Assembly: GCA_035582835.1 (NCBI GenBank)
Contig: JAYKAV010000778.1
Coordinates: 1,518,364-1,582,363, forward strand
Source of the DNA: Phoebastria nigripes
Taxonomy: Eukaryota > Chordata > Aves > Procellariiformes > Diomedeidae
DNA: 64,000 nt
Direction of reading: 5' to 3'
In this document: piece after piece, positions 38,031-50,842 of the stretch
How positions within the stretch are numbered: the stretch's first letter is position 1
Layout of the letters: every line of letters begins with the position of its first letter
Position numbers and translations under genes: made by a program
The notes under the pieces: generated by a model
Told to the model about the DNA's origin: nothing
The model's database searches: none
The model's input: the letters and a program-made list of their open reading frames with translations, nothing else

Positions 38031-38869
38031 AGTGAGGAGGAGATGCGGAGATTTACCTTTGCTGCGGCGGCTATCGAGGGATTATTGCCCAGAGCAGCCA
38101 AAACCAGGGCCGGGTTGTCTGCGGGAGTGGGTAGGGTTAATCCCAGCTGAGGATCTGGATTTTTGCCTTTTATATCTAGGCTTAAGGATGCCAATATCAA
38201 GGATGCTCTACTACATCTTTAGCTGTGCCAGCAGCACCGCTCAGCTTACCTATTGCTCGTGCTCTTCCTGATGCCCATAAACTCTCCTCGCCCCAGGTAA
38301 AGGCTTTTCCATCACCTCTGCAAACTCCCCTTTGCTTTGCANTGAGTCTTTGCAGTAGAAATTATTTGCATTTTGACTGCCCTGTTGCTGTGAAAAATAC
38401 CCAGGCCGAGAGGAGCGGGCCAGGGTGCACGTGCAGACCCAACGGCTGGGCTCGTGCCGGGGCTGCTGGATTTTCATGTTGATTTTCAAAAGACCGCTTC
38501 AGAGGGGCAGCACCGGTGCTTTGTCTCAGCCTTTTCAACTGAGCCTCAAAACCAGTTCAATTTGCCCACAACCCTTTAATTTAAAAACCAGCGTAGGGTG
38601 CGGGTAGCCGGGGATGCTGCAGCTGGTGGAGCCGGAACCCTCGGCAGCCCCGGGGAGAGGCACGAGGTGCAAATCCATCCCAAAAGCTGCTGCAGGAGGG
38701 ACTCGATGCCGTACCCCTATCGCAATGCGGGTACAAACCCCGCTGGAGACTTTCTGCTGGTGTTTAACTCTTCTTCCCCCTTGCAAAGAGAGACAGTCCC
38801 TGGCTGGGATTACCCCCCGACAAGAAAAGTTCAGCAGCTCTTTGTTTCGCCGCTGCAATCTTTTGCAAC

Positions 38870-39180
38870 AGAAAGCAATTACAGCTAACGGCTCTAAGGC
38901 TTTACCTCCCCAACTTGATTTGCCTTGTCACGTCCCATTAACTTCGAATTCAGCACTAATCCCTGCCCTGAAATATATAATGAAAGACATTCAAAATATA
39001 TCAAAATGGCATTGGTATTGATTTATTAATGCTAGGGAATGCTGCCCTAATTGAATTTAGGTCCAGGAAGTAAGTTAATGCAGCTGACAGTGATACAGGA
39101 ATCCAATCTCCCCAGCGCACAGAGTTAGGACTTTTTTTTCTCTCTTTGTTGTCAGTTGGATAAATAACAAATCAATTTAA
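38870..39180. other. AT-rich island, candidate non-coding regulatory element
   Basis: AT-rich block with clustered AATTA, ATTAAT, TAATTGAATTTAG and CAGCTGAC (E-box-like) motifs inside GC-rich DNA. Suggestive only. Confidence 0.3.
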
Positions 39181-39857
39181 ATTTCAACGAGGTTGCTAAA
39201 AACAAGGCAGCACCTGCCTGGGCCAATCCCTCGGCTGGGGTTTCGGCTGCCGGCGAAGGTCAGGGAGGTTCAGCAGGGGATGGAGAACGTCCTCGGGTCT
39301 TGCTGGGGGTTTCTTGGTGCCGACCCCTCCCTGGAGGCTGGGGACCNTGTTTCTTGCTGGGGTCCAGATTGGTGACTGTCTTGATAAATGCTGTTGTAGG
39401 TAACAGTTGTTTTCCCATGGCTCCTAACCCAGAGGACTCGGAGGCTTCTCCTCCTTCAAACCCCACCTGGACTTGGACCTGCAGAGGCTGCCCATGGGGC
39501 AGCGGTTGTGGGGCTGTGCTGGGGCAGCGCGGGTCCCTTCCCTGGGCTCCGGGCTTGTCTCTGTACCTGACCTGCCCAGAAACTCTTATCTGCCTTTTAT
39601 TTTTTTTTTTGGGGGGGTGCAATCAGAGATCTCTGCAACGCAGCAGGAGCTGCCGTTCAGTGCTGCCTCTGGGAGATGCCGTGAGCATCCCCGTGGTCGT
39701 GCCTGGACTTTTAGCCATTGAAGAAGTTCATTAACACTCGCTTCAAGATTAGGCTAAACAAGTCACAGATGCTTGTTGCTAATCGAGTTTGGGACTAAGC
39801 AACCAATATTGCTACCCTGGAANTGCAGAGCCTGGTTGTTCAGAGTCGTCTTTTTTA

Positions 39858-39893
39858 ATTTCTCAGGGCTTTTTTTTTTAAGCCCTGAGAAAT
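39858..39893. repeat. Perfect 14-bp inverted repeat (hairpin) with T8 loop
   Basis: ATTTCTCAGGGCTT (39858-39871) is the exact reverse complement of AAGCCCTGAGAAAT (39880-39893), separated by eight T. It would form a stable hairpin in RNA or single-stranded DNA. It is too short for a microRNA precursor and is not followed by a T-run terminator context. Confidence 0.9.
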
Positions 39894-39899
39894 ACTCAT

Positions 39900-40690
39900 G
39901 GCTTGTGTTTGAAATCCAGCCCTGCTGGGGTTGGTATGGTCAAGAAGGCAGAGGAGCCTGAGTTAATTAAATCAACAGCTAACAGTGGAGGTTACCCACA
40001 AAAGTGAACCTTGGTGCCCCTAAAACCACTGACCAGAGAATGGCTGGAAAAAAACAAAACCACAGTTGGAGTGAAATGGAAAAAGAAATCTTCAGCTCTA
40101 TATCACTTCAGCTAGCCACAGGTATCAGAATATTAATTGCTCTTTGACTTGATTTTGTTGTGGGATTAAGGGCACATTGTGGCTTATGAAGATATTCTAG
40201 GAGCCACAAGGATGGATGCAAAATCCATCTGTTAAGCATTTCTTTGCCTGCTGAAATCCAGGATGCTACTGCAGTAGCTCCAGCCTCCCGCTGCAGCCGC
40301 TCTCCCGGCACGGCCTGGGGCACCGAGCAGCCGCTTCGGCTCTCCCGAACCGCGTGTTCCCCTCCGACAGCTCGAAGCTCCTTGTCCCTGGGGGGGGAAG
40401 ATCAGGTACCGAGTGTAATTCTCCCTAAGGTTTTGGATGCAGTATTGATTTGCCGGCTTTGCCCACAGTGAAAACTCATCGGTGGAGGCTGGTGCTGGGT
40501 CCTGCCTCCTCCCTTTATGCACAAATTACTGATGGATGGACCAGCATGGAAATTTGCAGGGAGGTACCCGTGGCCGGGAGGGTACCAGAGCCTATAAAAC
40601 ACATGGGACCATTTGAGACCGGGATGAGCTACACAACGGGTTTTCCTCTCTCCTGCTGCAGGCTGTCACCTTCGGTGCCGGCTGGTGCTG
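39900..40690. other. Intergenic DNA
   Basis: AT-rich to about 40240, then GC-rich. No gene recognised. Confidence 0.4.
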
Positions 40691-40695
40691 GAGGA

Positions 40696-40765
40696 CCCAT
40701 CCCTTCTCCCCGGGCGTCCCCATCCCTTCTCCCCGGGCGTCCCCATCCCTTCTCCCCGCCGTCCC
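40696..40765. repeat. Three-copy 23-bp tandem repeat
   Basis: CCCATCCCTTCTCCCCGGGC with its short tail GTC occurs three times at 23-base spacing, the third copy slightly degenerate. C-rich strand, no coding meaning seen. Confidence 0.85.
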
Positions 40766-41099
40766 CGTGATGCTCTGCTCCGTGCTGGCTGCCCTGCGCA
40801 GCAGCACTGATGGATGTAAAAAAGGATCACAGGCCGAGCATCGCTCGGGCCAGCACGTAACCGGCAGCGGGGAGGTTTCCTGAGGACAGAGGCAGCACGG
40901 AGCTGCTGAGCTGCAAACCGAGCTGCCTCCGGTCCCATGTTTGCTGAGCCGGGAGCCAGCGGAGGGAAAGGGGCACCTTGGGGCCGTGCGTCGCTCCCTG
41001 CCCAGCGGCTGGGTGTTGGGGGCCATCGCTTGGTGCCTTTTTCAAACTCATAAATCCAAGAGATCAGAGCAGGGGGATCCAATCCAGCCCATAAGTCAC

Positions 41100-41350
41100 G
41101 GGACGTCAAATAAAACCACGGACGTTAAAACTTTACTGCAGTGAATAGTTTTAATTTCCTGGGTATAACAGCTGGGTTGACGCTAATGGCAGATGAAAGC
41201 GGAGATTTCCCGGTCGGTCCAGCCCCAGCCTGGACGGACGCAGCCAGGAGCGCAGGCTGTTAACAATGCGGCTCTTTATCCCCTGAAACTCAGATCCATT
41301 AACCCCAGAGATGTTAATTACAACAGAAATTACCTATGAAAGACCTTGCT
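41100..41350. other. AT-rich islet, weak regulatory candidate
   Basis: Moderately AT-rich with TTAATT and GTTAATTAC motifs. No other evidence. Confidence 0.2.
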
Positions 41351-41419
41351 CAGGAGCCTGAACGTTTGCAGCCAGTAATAACTTTATTTTTTTCCATAAT
41401 GCTGGTGCCATTTGTTTGG

Positions 41420-41500
41420 TGGGGGTTTGGGGTTGTTTTCATTTTTGGTTGAGGGTTTTTTTGTTGGGTTTTTTTTTTTTTTTGTTGATTTTGGTTTTAA
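41420..41500. repeat. T/G low-complexity tract
   Basis: G-runs alternate with T-runs (GGGGGTTTGGGGTTG, then GGGTTTTTTTGTTGGG and T17). The composition resembles the tracts at 50365-50412, 50779-50842 and 63309-63354. Confidence 0.8.
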
Positions 41501-41519
41501 TGTGTTTCACTAATGTAAT

Positions 41520-44260
41520 AATTAACATCATCTGCCTGGCCCTGACTGTGGCCCAGAGGCTTCGTGCCCGCCGTGGGGGTTCGCTCCGGTAGCCTTTGTG
41601 CCCTGCAGCAGTCTCAGAGGAGGAAGATAAATGAGTATTTGGAGGATAGAATAAAGAAAAGACATGGGGTGTTTTGGGGTTTGCAACTGCTGGGAGCTGC
41701 CATCGAAGCACCAAGGGGGTTTGTGCCGGCGGCTACGCCGTGGGTGGCCCGTGGGGATGCTCTGCACGGCTCCGTGTGCAGCCGGGGCAGAGCAGGTTTG
41801 GGCTGGGCGGGAGTCGGCGTGCGGCGCCTGGGGAGAGCTCAGCATCCCCAGGAAGCCTTTAGGGTCAAGCGTCTGCCCTGAGACCCGTCCCTGATCTGTA
41901 TTGGGCCCTTTGTGCCGTGTGAAGGACTTGCTCTTTGCAGAGGCTCCACAACCATTTAACAGCTGGGATGAGAGGCAGCCGCTCGTATCCTGGCTCTCAC
42001 CTGCCCGCTTCTTCTCTCGTTGGGATTTTATTGCTGCTTTTCATCTCAAAGNCCCAGGGGAGGGTGTGCAACCTGGGCTGTCCGCTGGCACGGTGCTCTG
42101 AGCCGCTCTCGGCTCTGCCGCCGGCACGGTACTGCAGGAGCTTGTGACCGGGCGATGGCAATCGCCTGGGGACGCCTGATCCAGTGCCCTTTGGAAGAGA
42201 TGGAAAATCTCCAGCTGATGTCAAGGCTTGGGTCAAGCCCTCGTTTCCAGCCTGTTCCCTGCTTTTATTTTTTCTCTTGGGTGGGGGGCTCCTCCCAGAC
42301 ACAGGGGATGCTCAGGGGTGACCTGGTCTCCTGGAAGATGGACCAGACGGTGGGTCGAGGCGCTTGCCAAGCCCGTTCCCCCCACGAGCAGAGAGGATGC
42401 TGCTTATGGAAGTGGGAGAAGAGCCGAGACGCTAAAGAAGAAGTAGGATGTCGGCAAACCACCTCGTCTGGCTTCGTCTCAAAGCGCAACCCCAAGAGGC
42501 GGCTGTGCGGTGGGCGACGGTGAGCCTGTACGCCGTGTGCTCAGCCGGCGGGGCCGAGGGAAGTCGCGTTGGTGGTCGAGGATGGGATTTGGGTTCACGG
42601 TGGCCCCGTTGTGCCCTTGCCCTCCTAAGCAGCCTCAGGTGATGTTTGGGGCTGGTTCCCCTGGGTAAGGGAGATGAGAAGCCCTTTGCAGAGGGTGCCC
42701 TGCCTGCTGCGCTCACCCTTCGCCCGTGCAGAAGGAGCTGCTGGGAGCGGGGAAGCCATCGGGTTGTGGCACCTGCGGGGCCGGAGACCGGCGTTGTCTC
42801 GGGCCAGGAGCAAAGGGAGAAGCGGGGAAAGGCCACTCCGCGGGGTGGCTGCTGCCGGCAACAGGAAAAAAGCAGCAAGGGGCCATCACGCAGCTGAGAG
42901 AGCTGCCAGGACCCCGTCCCTCCACCGGTGCTTTCCCCGCTCCAGCAAACGGGGCGCAGGGTTTGGGACGGCCCGGTGGCTGCGGCTGCAGCCGGCCCGT
43001 CCCGGGAGCAGCGCGGTGGCGAGGGCTGGGTCGGTGCTGGCTGGGCACTGACTCACTTTCCCGGGGTTTTCCGGGGCTGAGGGCAGCCTTTGGCCTGGCT
43101 CAATGATCCTGGTGACTTCTCCTGGCCCTGGGGAAGAGACCTTCCTGTCCCCATGGTGTTGGGGACAGGCAATGGGAGAGGTGGCAGAGAGGCAGAGAGA
43201 GTCCTTGTCTAATTCTTTTCTTTGCTCTCCCCTTGCCACTGGCTTTTCTTGGGTGACGTTTCCCCTGCAAGTCCCTGCGACTCCAAACCTGGTGCCAAGC
43301 GGAGGTGACGATGTGCACCCAGCCCTGCCCTCCGCAGACGGGCATCGGCGCAGCGGCAGGCGATGCCGTTTCACATCCAACCCCTAATTAACAGAAAGGG
43401 TCTCTAGCTCCCGGGAAAAGGGTACGACGTGGACCCTGGAGGGACGCGTGGTCCTTGAAGGTGAGGCAGAAAGCGGTGGCCGAGGCTGCGTATGTCTTGC
43501 AGAACAGGATGGGCTCTGCCCGCTCTCCTTGCTGGTGAATAAAAGCAATTCTCAGCTGGTACAAACAGGCTGACGTACGTCCCCCATCACGTTTCATACA
43601 ATATTACCCTGTCGTTAGAATAATATCGCAGCTGGTTCTTCATTAGGTGCTCCTCTACCTTCCCACATGGTTGCAGCCTGCTTCCCCAGGTGCTGAGGAC
43701 AGGTTCTGTGCGACTTTGACCCCGCTCACCAACAGCTTCGAGGCTGCNGGACAGAGGCACCGGTACCGGTCTGCACCCGGCGAAGTCGTGGTGTCTCCCC
43801 CATCAGAGATCCCGGTGTAAGGTACTGGCCCCAGTAAAACCAGGGAGGGTTCCAGCATGGTGCAGTGCTCAGCACCCGATGCAGAGCCGCACTGGCTAAA
43901 TTGTCAGTGGTTGTTAATTTTACCTTGTGAATTTTGGCTTTTTTTTTTCTTTTCGTAAGTAAAGTTTTGCCCCTCTGGCCAGGATCTCTTGCAAGGTTCT
44001 CTGTGTGCCTCTGTTAAAATTGCAATTATGCATCTGAAAATTGACAAACGGAGCCACAGCACCGCCACGGCCTCCCGGTCCCGGATGGAGGGGTCAGCGG
44101 CAGGATTGGACCTTCCCACTCCCTTGGGTGATCACCTCGTCCTCCAAATGCGCTGGATACGGCCCCCCGACCTGGTGAGTGATTCCTGGTGATCTGGGGT
44201 GGTTGAAGGGACCTTCGGGTCCTCCTGGCTACTGGAGCCAGGCAGCAGAGTCCGGCTTGT
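41520..44260. other. GC-rich intergenic DNA
   Basis: No coding exon, RNA gene or mobile element supported. Open frames on both strands reflect GC bias. Confidence 0.4.
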
Positions 44261-44269
44261 CGCTTGTTT

Positions 44270-44720
44270 TTAGGCATTAACATCTACGATCGCAGAGCCC
44301 CTGGGGAGCTCGGAGTGGAAAATATTGTGTTCCTCATCCCAGCCCACCCCTTGCTTAATGAGCGCATTAACAACAAGCCTCCGTTTATTTATATCAATTT
44401 CAAAATCTCCGAAGACGCTCCTATATATAAACAGGGCATCAGATCCCATCCCTGTAATGGGTCATTAATGTATTTTAAGCGAGAGAGACAAGTTTGCGTT
44501 GGCAGAGAGGAGGATCAAAAATGCTTTTATAGCAAAATGACCAAGAGTGCCTTTTTGATTGCCTCTAAATTCCCAGTGAATAAATGAATAATAGAAAAAT
44601 AAATGAATAATAGATATATCAGTGGATTAGATATTGCAATGCAAGGATAATAAGTCACCCTGTACCCCTGCCAGAATATTTGTTTAACAGGACAAACTGG
44701 GAAAGTCAATACAGAAGGTG
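44270..44720. other. AT-rich island, candidate non-coding regulatory element
   Basis: CpG-poor AT-rich block with repeated GCATTAAC, ATTAATG and TATATATAAA motifs. A near-perfect tandem copy of AATAAATGAATAATAGA lies at about 44580-44616. The 107-codon frame across 44264-44587 has no recognisable domain. Confidence 0.3.
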
Positions 44721-44819
44721 CGTGGGGACATGATAAAACTCTCCCGGTTGCGTCACCATAGGAGACAAACTCTGGGTGCTGCTTCAGGCGGGCGATTTCT
44801 TGGGGTCCTGTGTCCAAAC

Positions 44820-46020
44820 TGTGTCCTAAGAGGATGGCAGCCTCTGCTCAGATGCGTTCCCCGGCGTCAGGACCAGCCGGACACGCCGTGAGTGCTGCCG
44901 TTACGCTGCTGCAAGCTTTGCTGCGGGGAAGCGGCGCTGCCGGCCGGTGCCGTGGGGTGCAACCAGCGCGGGTGCAGCGGCCGGCCGGTGTGCCGGCCAC
45001 CGGCCTTGGGGCTCTGGCCACATCCAGGGGTGCCCCGGCCAGCGCGTCCCATCACCGAGCTGCTCCGGAGCGATGTGCACTAGAGGGAGACAAAGCCCCA
45101 CGCTGCGCTGGTGGGCCCTGGGTGCACGGTGGGACTGGGTGCCCCATGGGATGGGGACCCCAGTCCCACCACCGCGGACGCACGGTGAGCGCTACCGGGG
45201 CTTTTCCCAGCACAGGGTCCAGCCGGACGCACCGAGGATGCTCCCGCATGGGGCGGGGAGCTCCTCGAGGGCTCAGGTCTGGATTTGTGGGTGAGCTGAG
45301 CCCGGCCCCTTCACACCCTCGGGGACGGCGGATGGGGTGGCACCCGCTGCTGCGGCTCCTTGGCAGGACGCGCGATGGCACGCAGCTTTCCCGCATTGGT
45401 GCTGGTGCCCGGGGCTGCGCTCCCCCGTACCACCCCACGCGGCCTTGGCTGCCGCTCCGCTGCAATGGCGATCGATGTCCCCAACCGCGGCGGCACCCCG
45501 CGGGGCCCCCGGTCGATAGGCATTAGGGGCTGGGAGATGGGGCCGTTTGTGGCTTCGCCGTCGGAGCCACCGGCCACGGCCGGCAGCAGCTTAAGGCTCT
45601 GAAGCCACATGGGAAGCGCGGTCGGGGCTCCCGCAGCCACCAGCACCGTCCTCTCCCCGCTAAGGGCACGGATCCCTGCCTGCCCATCCTGCCTGCCTGC
45701 CCTGCCCGCACACCAGTGAGGTTTTCCTGGGTTCTAAAGGGCTGAAAACCCACAGGATTGGGTTTCTGCTTGGCCCACGAGAGAGGCAGTCCCTTGGCAA
45801 AAGGTTGTCCCGGAGTGACGGTTTATGACTGCTCCGCCAAGGGGATGCTTTTTTTCCGGAGTATGTTTTATTCCAAATAAATATAATAGGTATGGGTGAG
45901 AACAAAAATATTTGATTTTTTGCTGTAATCCATCTCCCCCCATCACCTCCCTCCAGCGCAGCCAGGCCGCCCACCTACCCGGTGCTTGGTTTGCTTGCGT
46001 GTAGATCGCGTGATTAAATG
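44820..46020. other. CpG-rich intergenic DNA up to the composition break
   Basis: CpG-dense around 44870-45600, with repeats of CCGGCCGG-type sequence near 44935-45010. The 238-codon + frame here is opposed by long - frames, and I recognise no protein. A weak promoter-like CpG island cannot be excluded. Confidence 0.4.
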
Positions 46021-46023
46021 CAA

Positions 46024-46080
46024 TTTTATTTATTTATTTATTCTTTATGCCTCCCCCCCCCCCCAAAAAAAAAAAAATGG
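46024..46080. repeat. (TTTA)n plus C12/A13 tract at a composition boundary
   Basis: Four TTTA units are followed by a run of 12 C and a run of 13 A. To the left the DNA is GC- and CpG-rich; to the right it is AT-rich and CpG-poor for the remaining 18 kb. Confidence 0.85.
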
Positions 46081-46084
46081 ATTA

Positions 46085-49000
46085 AAACCCATTTGAACCA
46101 CAATGGAAGTTATTCTACCTCTCAGTACTAGTTTTCTGTCTAAGCGTGAGGTGTACTCTAGCAAGTACCTCCATTAAAACGGAGTTGTGACTGCAAGTTC
46201 AAAGCTGTAGTAGGAGTTCATTTTCATTAATTTAGGATTGCATTTTGTCCTTTTAAGCTAACAAGGTCTTGAAGAGTCACAAAACTCTCAGCTCACATCC
46301 TGGCAGGTAGATCATGCAGAAATGAGCTCTGAAATATTTTCAACTCTTCTGAATAATTAATTATAGCGACATATTTTTTTCAAATGCACTCAGTGCAAGG
46401 TATTCCATTGCTTTGTTCTATAGAGAGTGCCAGTTTCTTTGCACTCTTTATCTTGCATCCTTCTAAGCACATGCTGTTACTTTTTTTGCGCTAATTCATA
46501 TTCCCATTATTGCTTCTTCCCTTGATTAGGCCATTCCAACATAGACATTGCACCTGCTTAGATATCTTTAAACCTACCTCTACAAATCCCTAAATCCATT
46601 ACAGATGCAAACGAGAATGATGCAGTGAGACACTCTGTCTTTTGGACACCAAATTGTCATCAAAAATCTCACCATCACTTCGTCACCTGCTCATGTGGTA
46701 CCCAGCTGTGCCTTGTTGGCCTTGCACTTGCCTGTAGCATGAGATTTGCTGTTCATTGCTGTTCAGAGATGAGATTTCCATTTCAGAAAGACTCCATGTC
46801 AATTTTTAAGTTGGCCCCTGTGTGTTCTTCCAGAGAACATACAGAATTAGGTTTTGATGGGGGAGAGGGGAGGTTTTTTGTTCTTCTTCCATGTTCACTA
46901 AAATATAAGTGCATATTGTAAAGAAAATATCGCTGCATAAGGAAGCAGAGTGGTTAGAGTGAAAACTTCTAATAACTTTGGAAGCCAGTATCTTTACATG
47001 TTTTAAATTATAGTTCACTATGTTAACACTTGGCCACAATGCTGTGCATCTCCTAATGTATCAGAATTATAGAAACATCTGGGCTAAATAGCTTCATGCC
47101 GATCCACTGAGAAAATTCACAAAGGATTCAATACTTTTTAAGATATTTCATTTTATATCTAGGATAGTAGGTTGCATTATGCTTATATACCGATTTATGA
47201 AACACACAGGAACATTTTGTTTCTTTTTTTCTTTTAGTCTTTAAGTGCCTACAGGGCACATCTGTGCTTCTTTATTAAGAGCTACGTTATGACTAGACCT
47301 TGTGTGGCTACAGTGTGGGAGAGGGAGCAAAGAGGTTCCTTTTCCCTTTGCGCAGCCCGTCAGAAGACTGCCAAAAATTACAGACCTCTCCAGAGCCAGG
47401 AGTAATCCTTTAAAAGAAAGATATTTCTGCTACATCTCTCTCCTGCTGGCCAGGAGAGCTGGCTGACCATGTGGGAAAGTACCAAATCACCCTGCTGCAG
47501 CACAGCCAAGGTGCTCTGGTTTGAAGCCCCTTTGCTGCAGGCATTGCTTCCCACACACCGTCTGTCCCTGGCAGGCCCTTCTGGTTGGGCTCCGCAGGAG
47601 CAGCACGTTCACTGGCATCCTCTGATCTTGCAGCGATGCTGTTCTGGGGACACCCAACTCTGTTTTAGTGTGTTTGTGTCCTGCCGGTACAGAGAGGGAC
47701 AGTCTGGAGCAGCCATTGAAATGTGCCTTTAGGTCTCTCATAGGGCGTGCACAACTCGTGCGATCTGTAATGATGTAAGTTGATCGCAGTGTCAGAAGGG
47801 ATTTTTGGTTTCCAAAACTTCTTTGCCTCCCTGAAAAGTGTGCATGCTGTACATTGCACTGCTAGATAACCCTTATAAAAACCTAATAGCAAGCTGTTGT
47901 TTCCAGGTATGACTTTGGCCTGTGCATTGTAGGTTGGTGTTGCGCATCTTGAATTTCACTCCAGCAGATGATCAATTTGGGGATCAGTCTGGCAGCACAT
48001 AAGATAACTGCTGTTAAACTGTTATTATTGGGCAAGACATACATCCTCTTTCTTAAAGAGGTGAGGGTTTGCTACAGAGCCTTTCTTTTCTCCCTTGGAA
48101 GTATTCATATGCTGGATACATCCTTTAATTGCTTCTTCCTGGCTCTGAAAGCTCAGCCTTCATCTGGTGTTCAGGTTGGACTTCAAATGACGCAAGAAGC
48201 GAGAGAAGGGACGTTTTGTGTGTAAGAGACTGGACTGTCCTGATGGCCTTACCTGCCAAGGTAGCAAGTTTGCTCAAGTTAACTGCTTGATCAGGACAGA
48301 GTCCCGGTCACGGATTAGAGATCTACAGGGTTGAGGACACAGAGTCAGATTGGTACGAGGATGATGGTTTTCTGCGTGGGGAAGAGAATGTCATCAGCCC
48401 TGTGTTTCTGTAAGTGTCAGATAAAGCAAATTCAGCCATGCTTGTGTAGCATGAAGAATATGTACACTTTTTTCCCAAGTCAGAGCCTCCCATTTTACTC
48501 ACATTTGAGAGCAGTAAATTAAACTGTTTCTCATGGTGGCTGTTTCCGAATAGTCTGATACAAATTTTCTGTTCTGTGTCCTTAATTAACTTGAATGTCT
48601 TTTTTTTTTTTTTCTTCTTCCAGTGAAAGCGATGATTTTCACCCACTGTACTGTTGTTAAGCTGACGTGATAAGCTCTTACTCTAAAGGAAAATCAGTTA
48701 ATGCAAAATACAGCAGCTTAAAGCAGAAAGGGGAGAGACCGACTGCAGAGCTGGAGGCAGCAACACCAGCTTGTCACCCGACACTGATCTGCTTGAGTGG
48801 GAATGTGAATTTTGACTCTAGTGTCCATTCTCTCAAAGGTATGAATTTTGTGGGGTATAAATAAAGACCCTTCCTTGAGGGAGACCTTTCTATTTTGTGC
48901 TGACTTGCTCTTCACCAGGCCAAAGAAATGTAGATGAAGAGGCACAAGAGCAGCAAGACATCCTGAGGATACACTAGAAAACTGAAGTGGTGCCCTGAAG

Positions 49001-50340
49001 GCTATTTCTCTTGGCTGTGGAAGCCTGACTGCAATTTCTCTCTGTTTTGGTGTAAGTACCTGAAGTAACAGGCTGCACCAGAGGTGTTGCCACTGTCTTG
49101 CTTTCCTGTTAACAACGCCTGTTTCGTTAACTAACTCTCAGCAGCCTGGTGAAAACCTGACTGTATAGCCCAGTGGTGGTGTTGCCTGCATGGTGGAAAC
49201 TTGGTCTCTTTCTTAGATTAACAACTGCAAAGAGGGCCTTGTGACACAGCAAGCAATCTGCTGTTTCTTTTTACTCACTAGATAGAAAGTAGAAACTAAG
49301 TTTTGAAGTCTTGTTAACTTTTGCTTTGATATATTTCTGTCACAGGAAGAAACTGATTTTAGACATAGATCAGTAAATGTTCAGGACAACCCATAGTGTG
49401 GGGAGTTAATCTATTTTATATGCACATAAATGGCTCTTCTAGGGATCNTTATGAACACAAACTCTTGTCTGATGGGTATCGTACGTAAAGTTGTGTCATA
49501 TGCTTCTGTAAATAATGGCTGCCTGGACCACTTCTGAGCATTTAGAGACAGCACAGTTCAACACTGAGAGAAGAATGCTGGCATATAGTGCTTCAGGTCA
49601 CTGTGAATATCCCAGCCTTAAAAAAAGCCATAAACAAAACTGTAAAACCTGTGATGAGGCCTCTGAGAGTGTTAGCTTCTCAGGGTGCGATGGGATTTTC
49701 TGTGATGAGAACAAAGTGCCTCTGTCTGAGGACTGAGCTTTCCTGGTGACTAATCTGAAGATGTAGACTCAACCCCAACAGGAACTGGTTTCTCTGCTCT
49801 GTATTCCAGCTGCTGGGCACAGTTTGTTGACTTTACCCTCTCCAAACCTTGTAATATGTGTACTTAAAAGAAAAAAAATCTCCTACAAACTTCAAAAGAT
49901 TAAAGACACCACTTCATAAGTCTTCCACCTCTGAGTACAGGAAGAAAGTGCCAACATGCAACCATGGTTAGATTTAATGCATTGTTGCCAAGTATTCCGA
50001 AAATATATTGAGGAGTGCTATATGATTTTTGTATGCACTGGAATATAGATGTGGAAAGCATGAATGGAGCTTCGCTTCCTTCCTGTGACTGTGGTTTGTA
50101 AAGACTTAGAATTGCTTAAAATGTTTTGTCAAAGTGTTGGCATGTTGAAGAAAAAAAATCATTTTATTGGTAGAAATTCTATTTTTCTCTCCTTTTTTGA
50201 GGTCATGGGCCACCAAGAAAGCACATCTCCCAATTCAAAAAGGGCAGATTTTATTCCTTTCCTCTATTTTTTTTCAACCACTTCTTTTAATTCCTTCCAG
50301 AAAGAAGAAAATAATCCAAAGTACTATCATTATTTAATTT
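46085..50340. other. AT-rich gene-free DNA
   Basis: I looked for exons, RNA genes and repeats and recognise none. Open frames are short and without domain signal. Confidence 0.45.
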
Positions 50341-50364
50341 ATTAAAATCAAGGAAAGCAGTTTG

Positions 50365-50842
50365 GTGGGGTTTTTTTGTTTGTTTTTTTTTGGGGGTTTT
50401 TTTTTTTTTCTTTTCCTGCCAGCTTTAGCCGCAGTACAGAATGTTTCTGGCATCTGCTTTCCTTTCCGTTGCTAATCAGCCTGGTACTGCCCCTTGTGAT
50501 GACTGCTCATGTTCTGCCTTGACAACCCACTGCTCCTATAGTTTCTGAAACACCGTGATATAAATGTCCATATTGTAGCCATCTCCCAAAGGTGAAAAGC
50601 TTGGGTATGTTACAGAGACACCCTCCTAACATCAGTCTGGCGGGGTCGTCCACAGACTGGCATATAACATTACCTGATTTTGAGAGCCACTTAATGAGAA
50701 ATGCCATTAAAAGAATCTTTATTACTTTTGTTTTCAAAAGAAGTAATAATGGTGGGTATCTGCTGGGGGGGCTGATACTTTGGGGTTTTTTTGTTTTTTG
50801 TTTGTTTTGTTTTTTGGGGTTTTTTTTGTTTTTTTTTTTTTT
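50365..50842. other. T/G low-complexity tracts leading to the second gap
   Basis: Two strongly T-rich stretches with G4-5 interruptions lie at 50365-50412 and 50779-50842, the second running directly into the gap. Between them is ordinary unique sequence. Confidence 0.75.
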
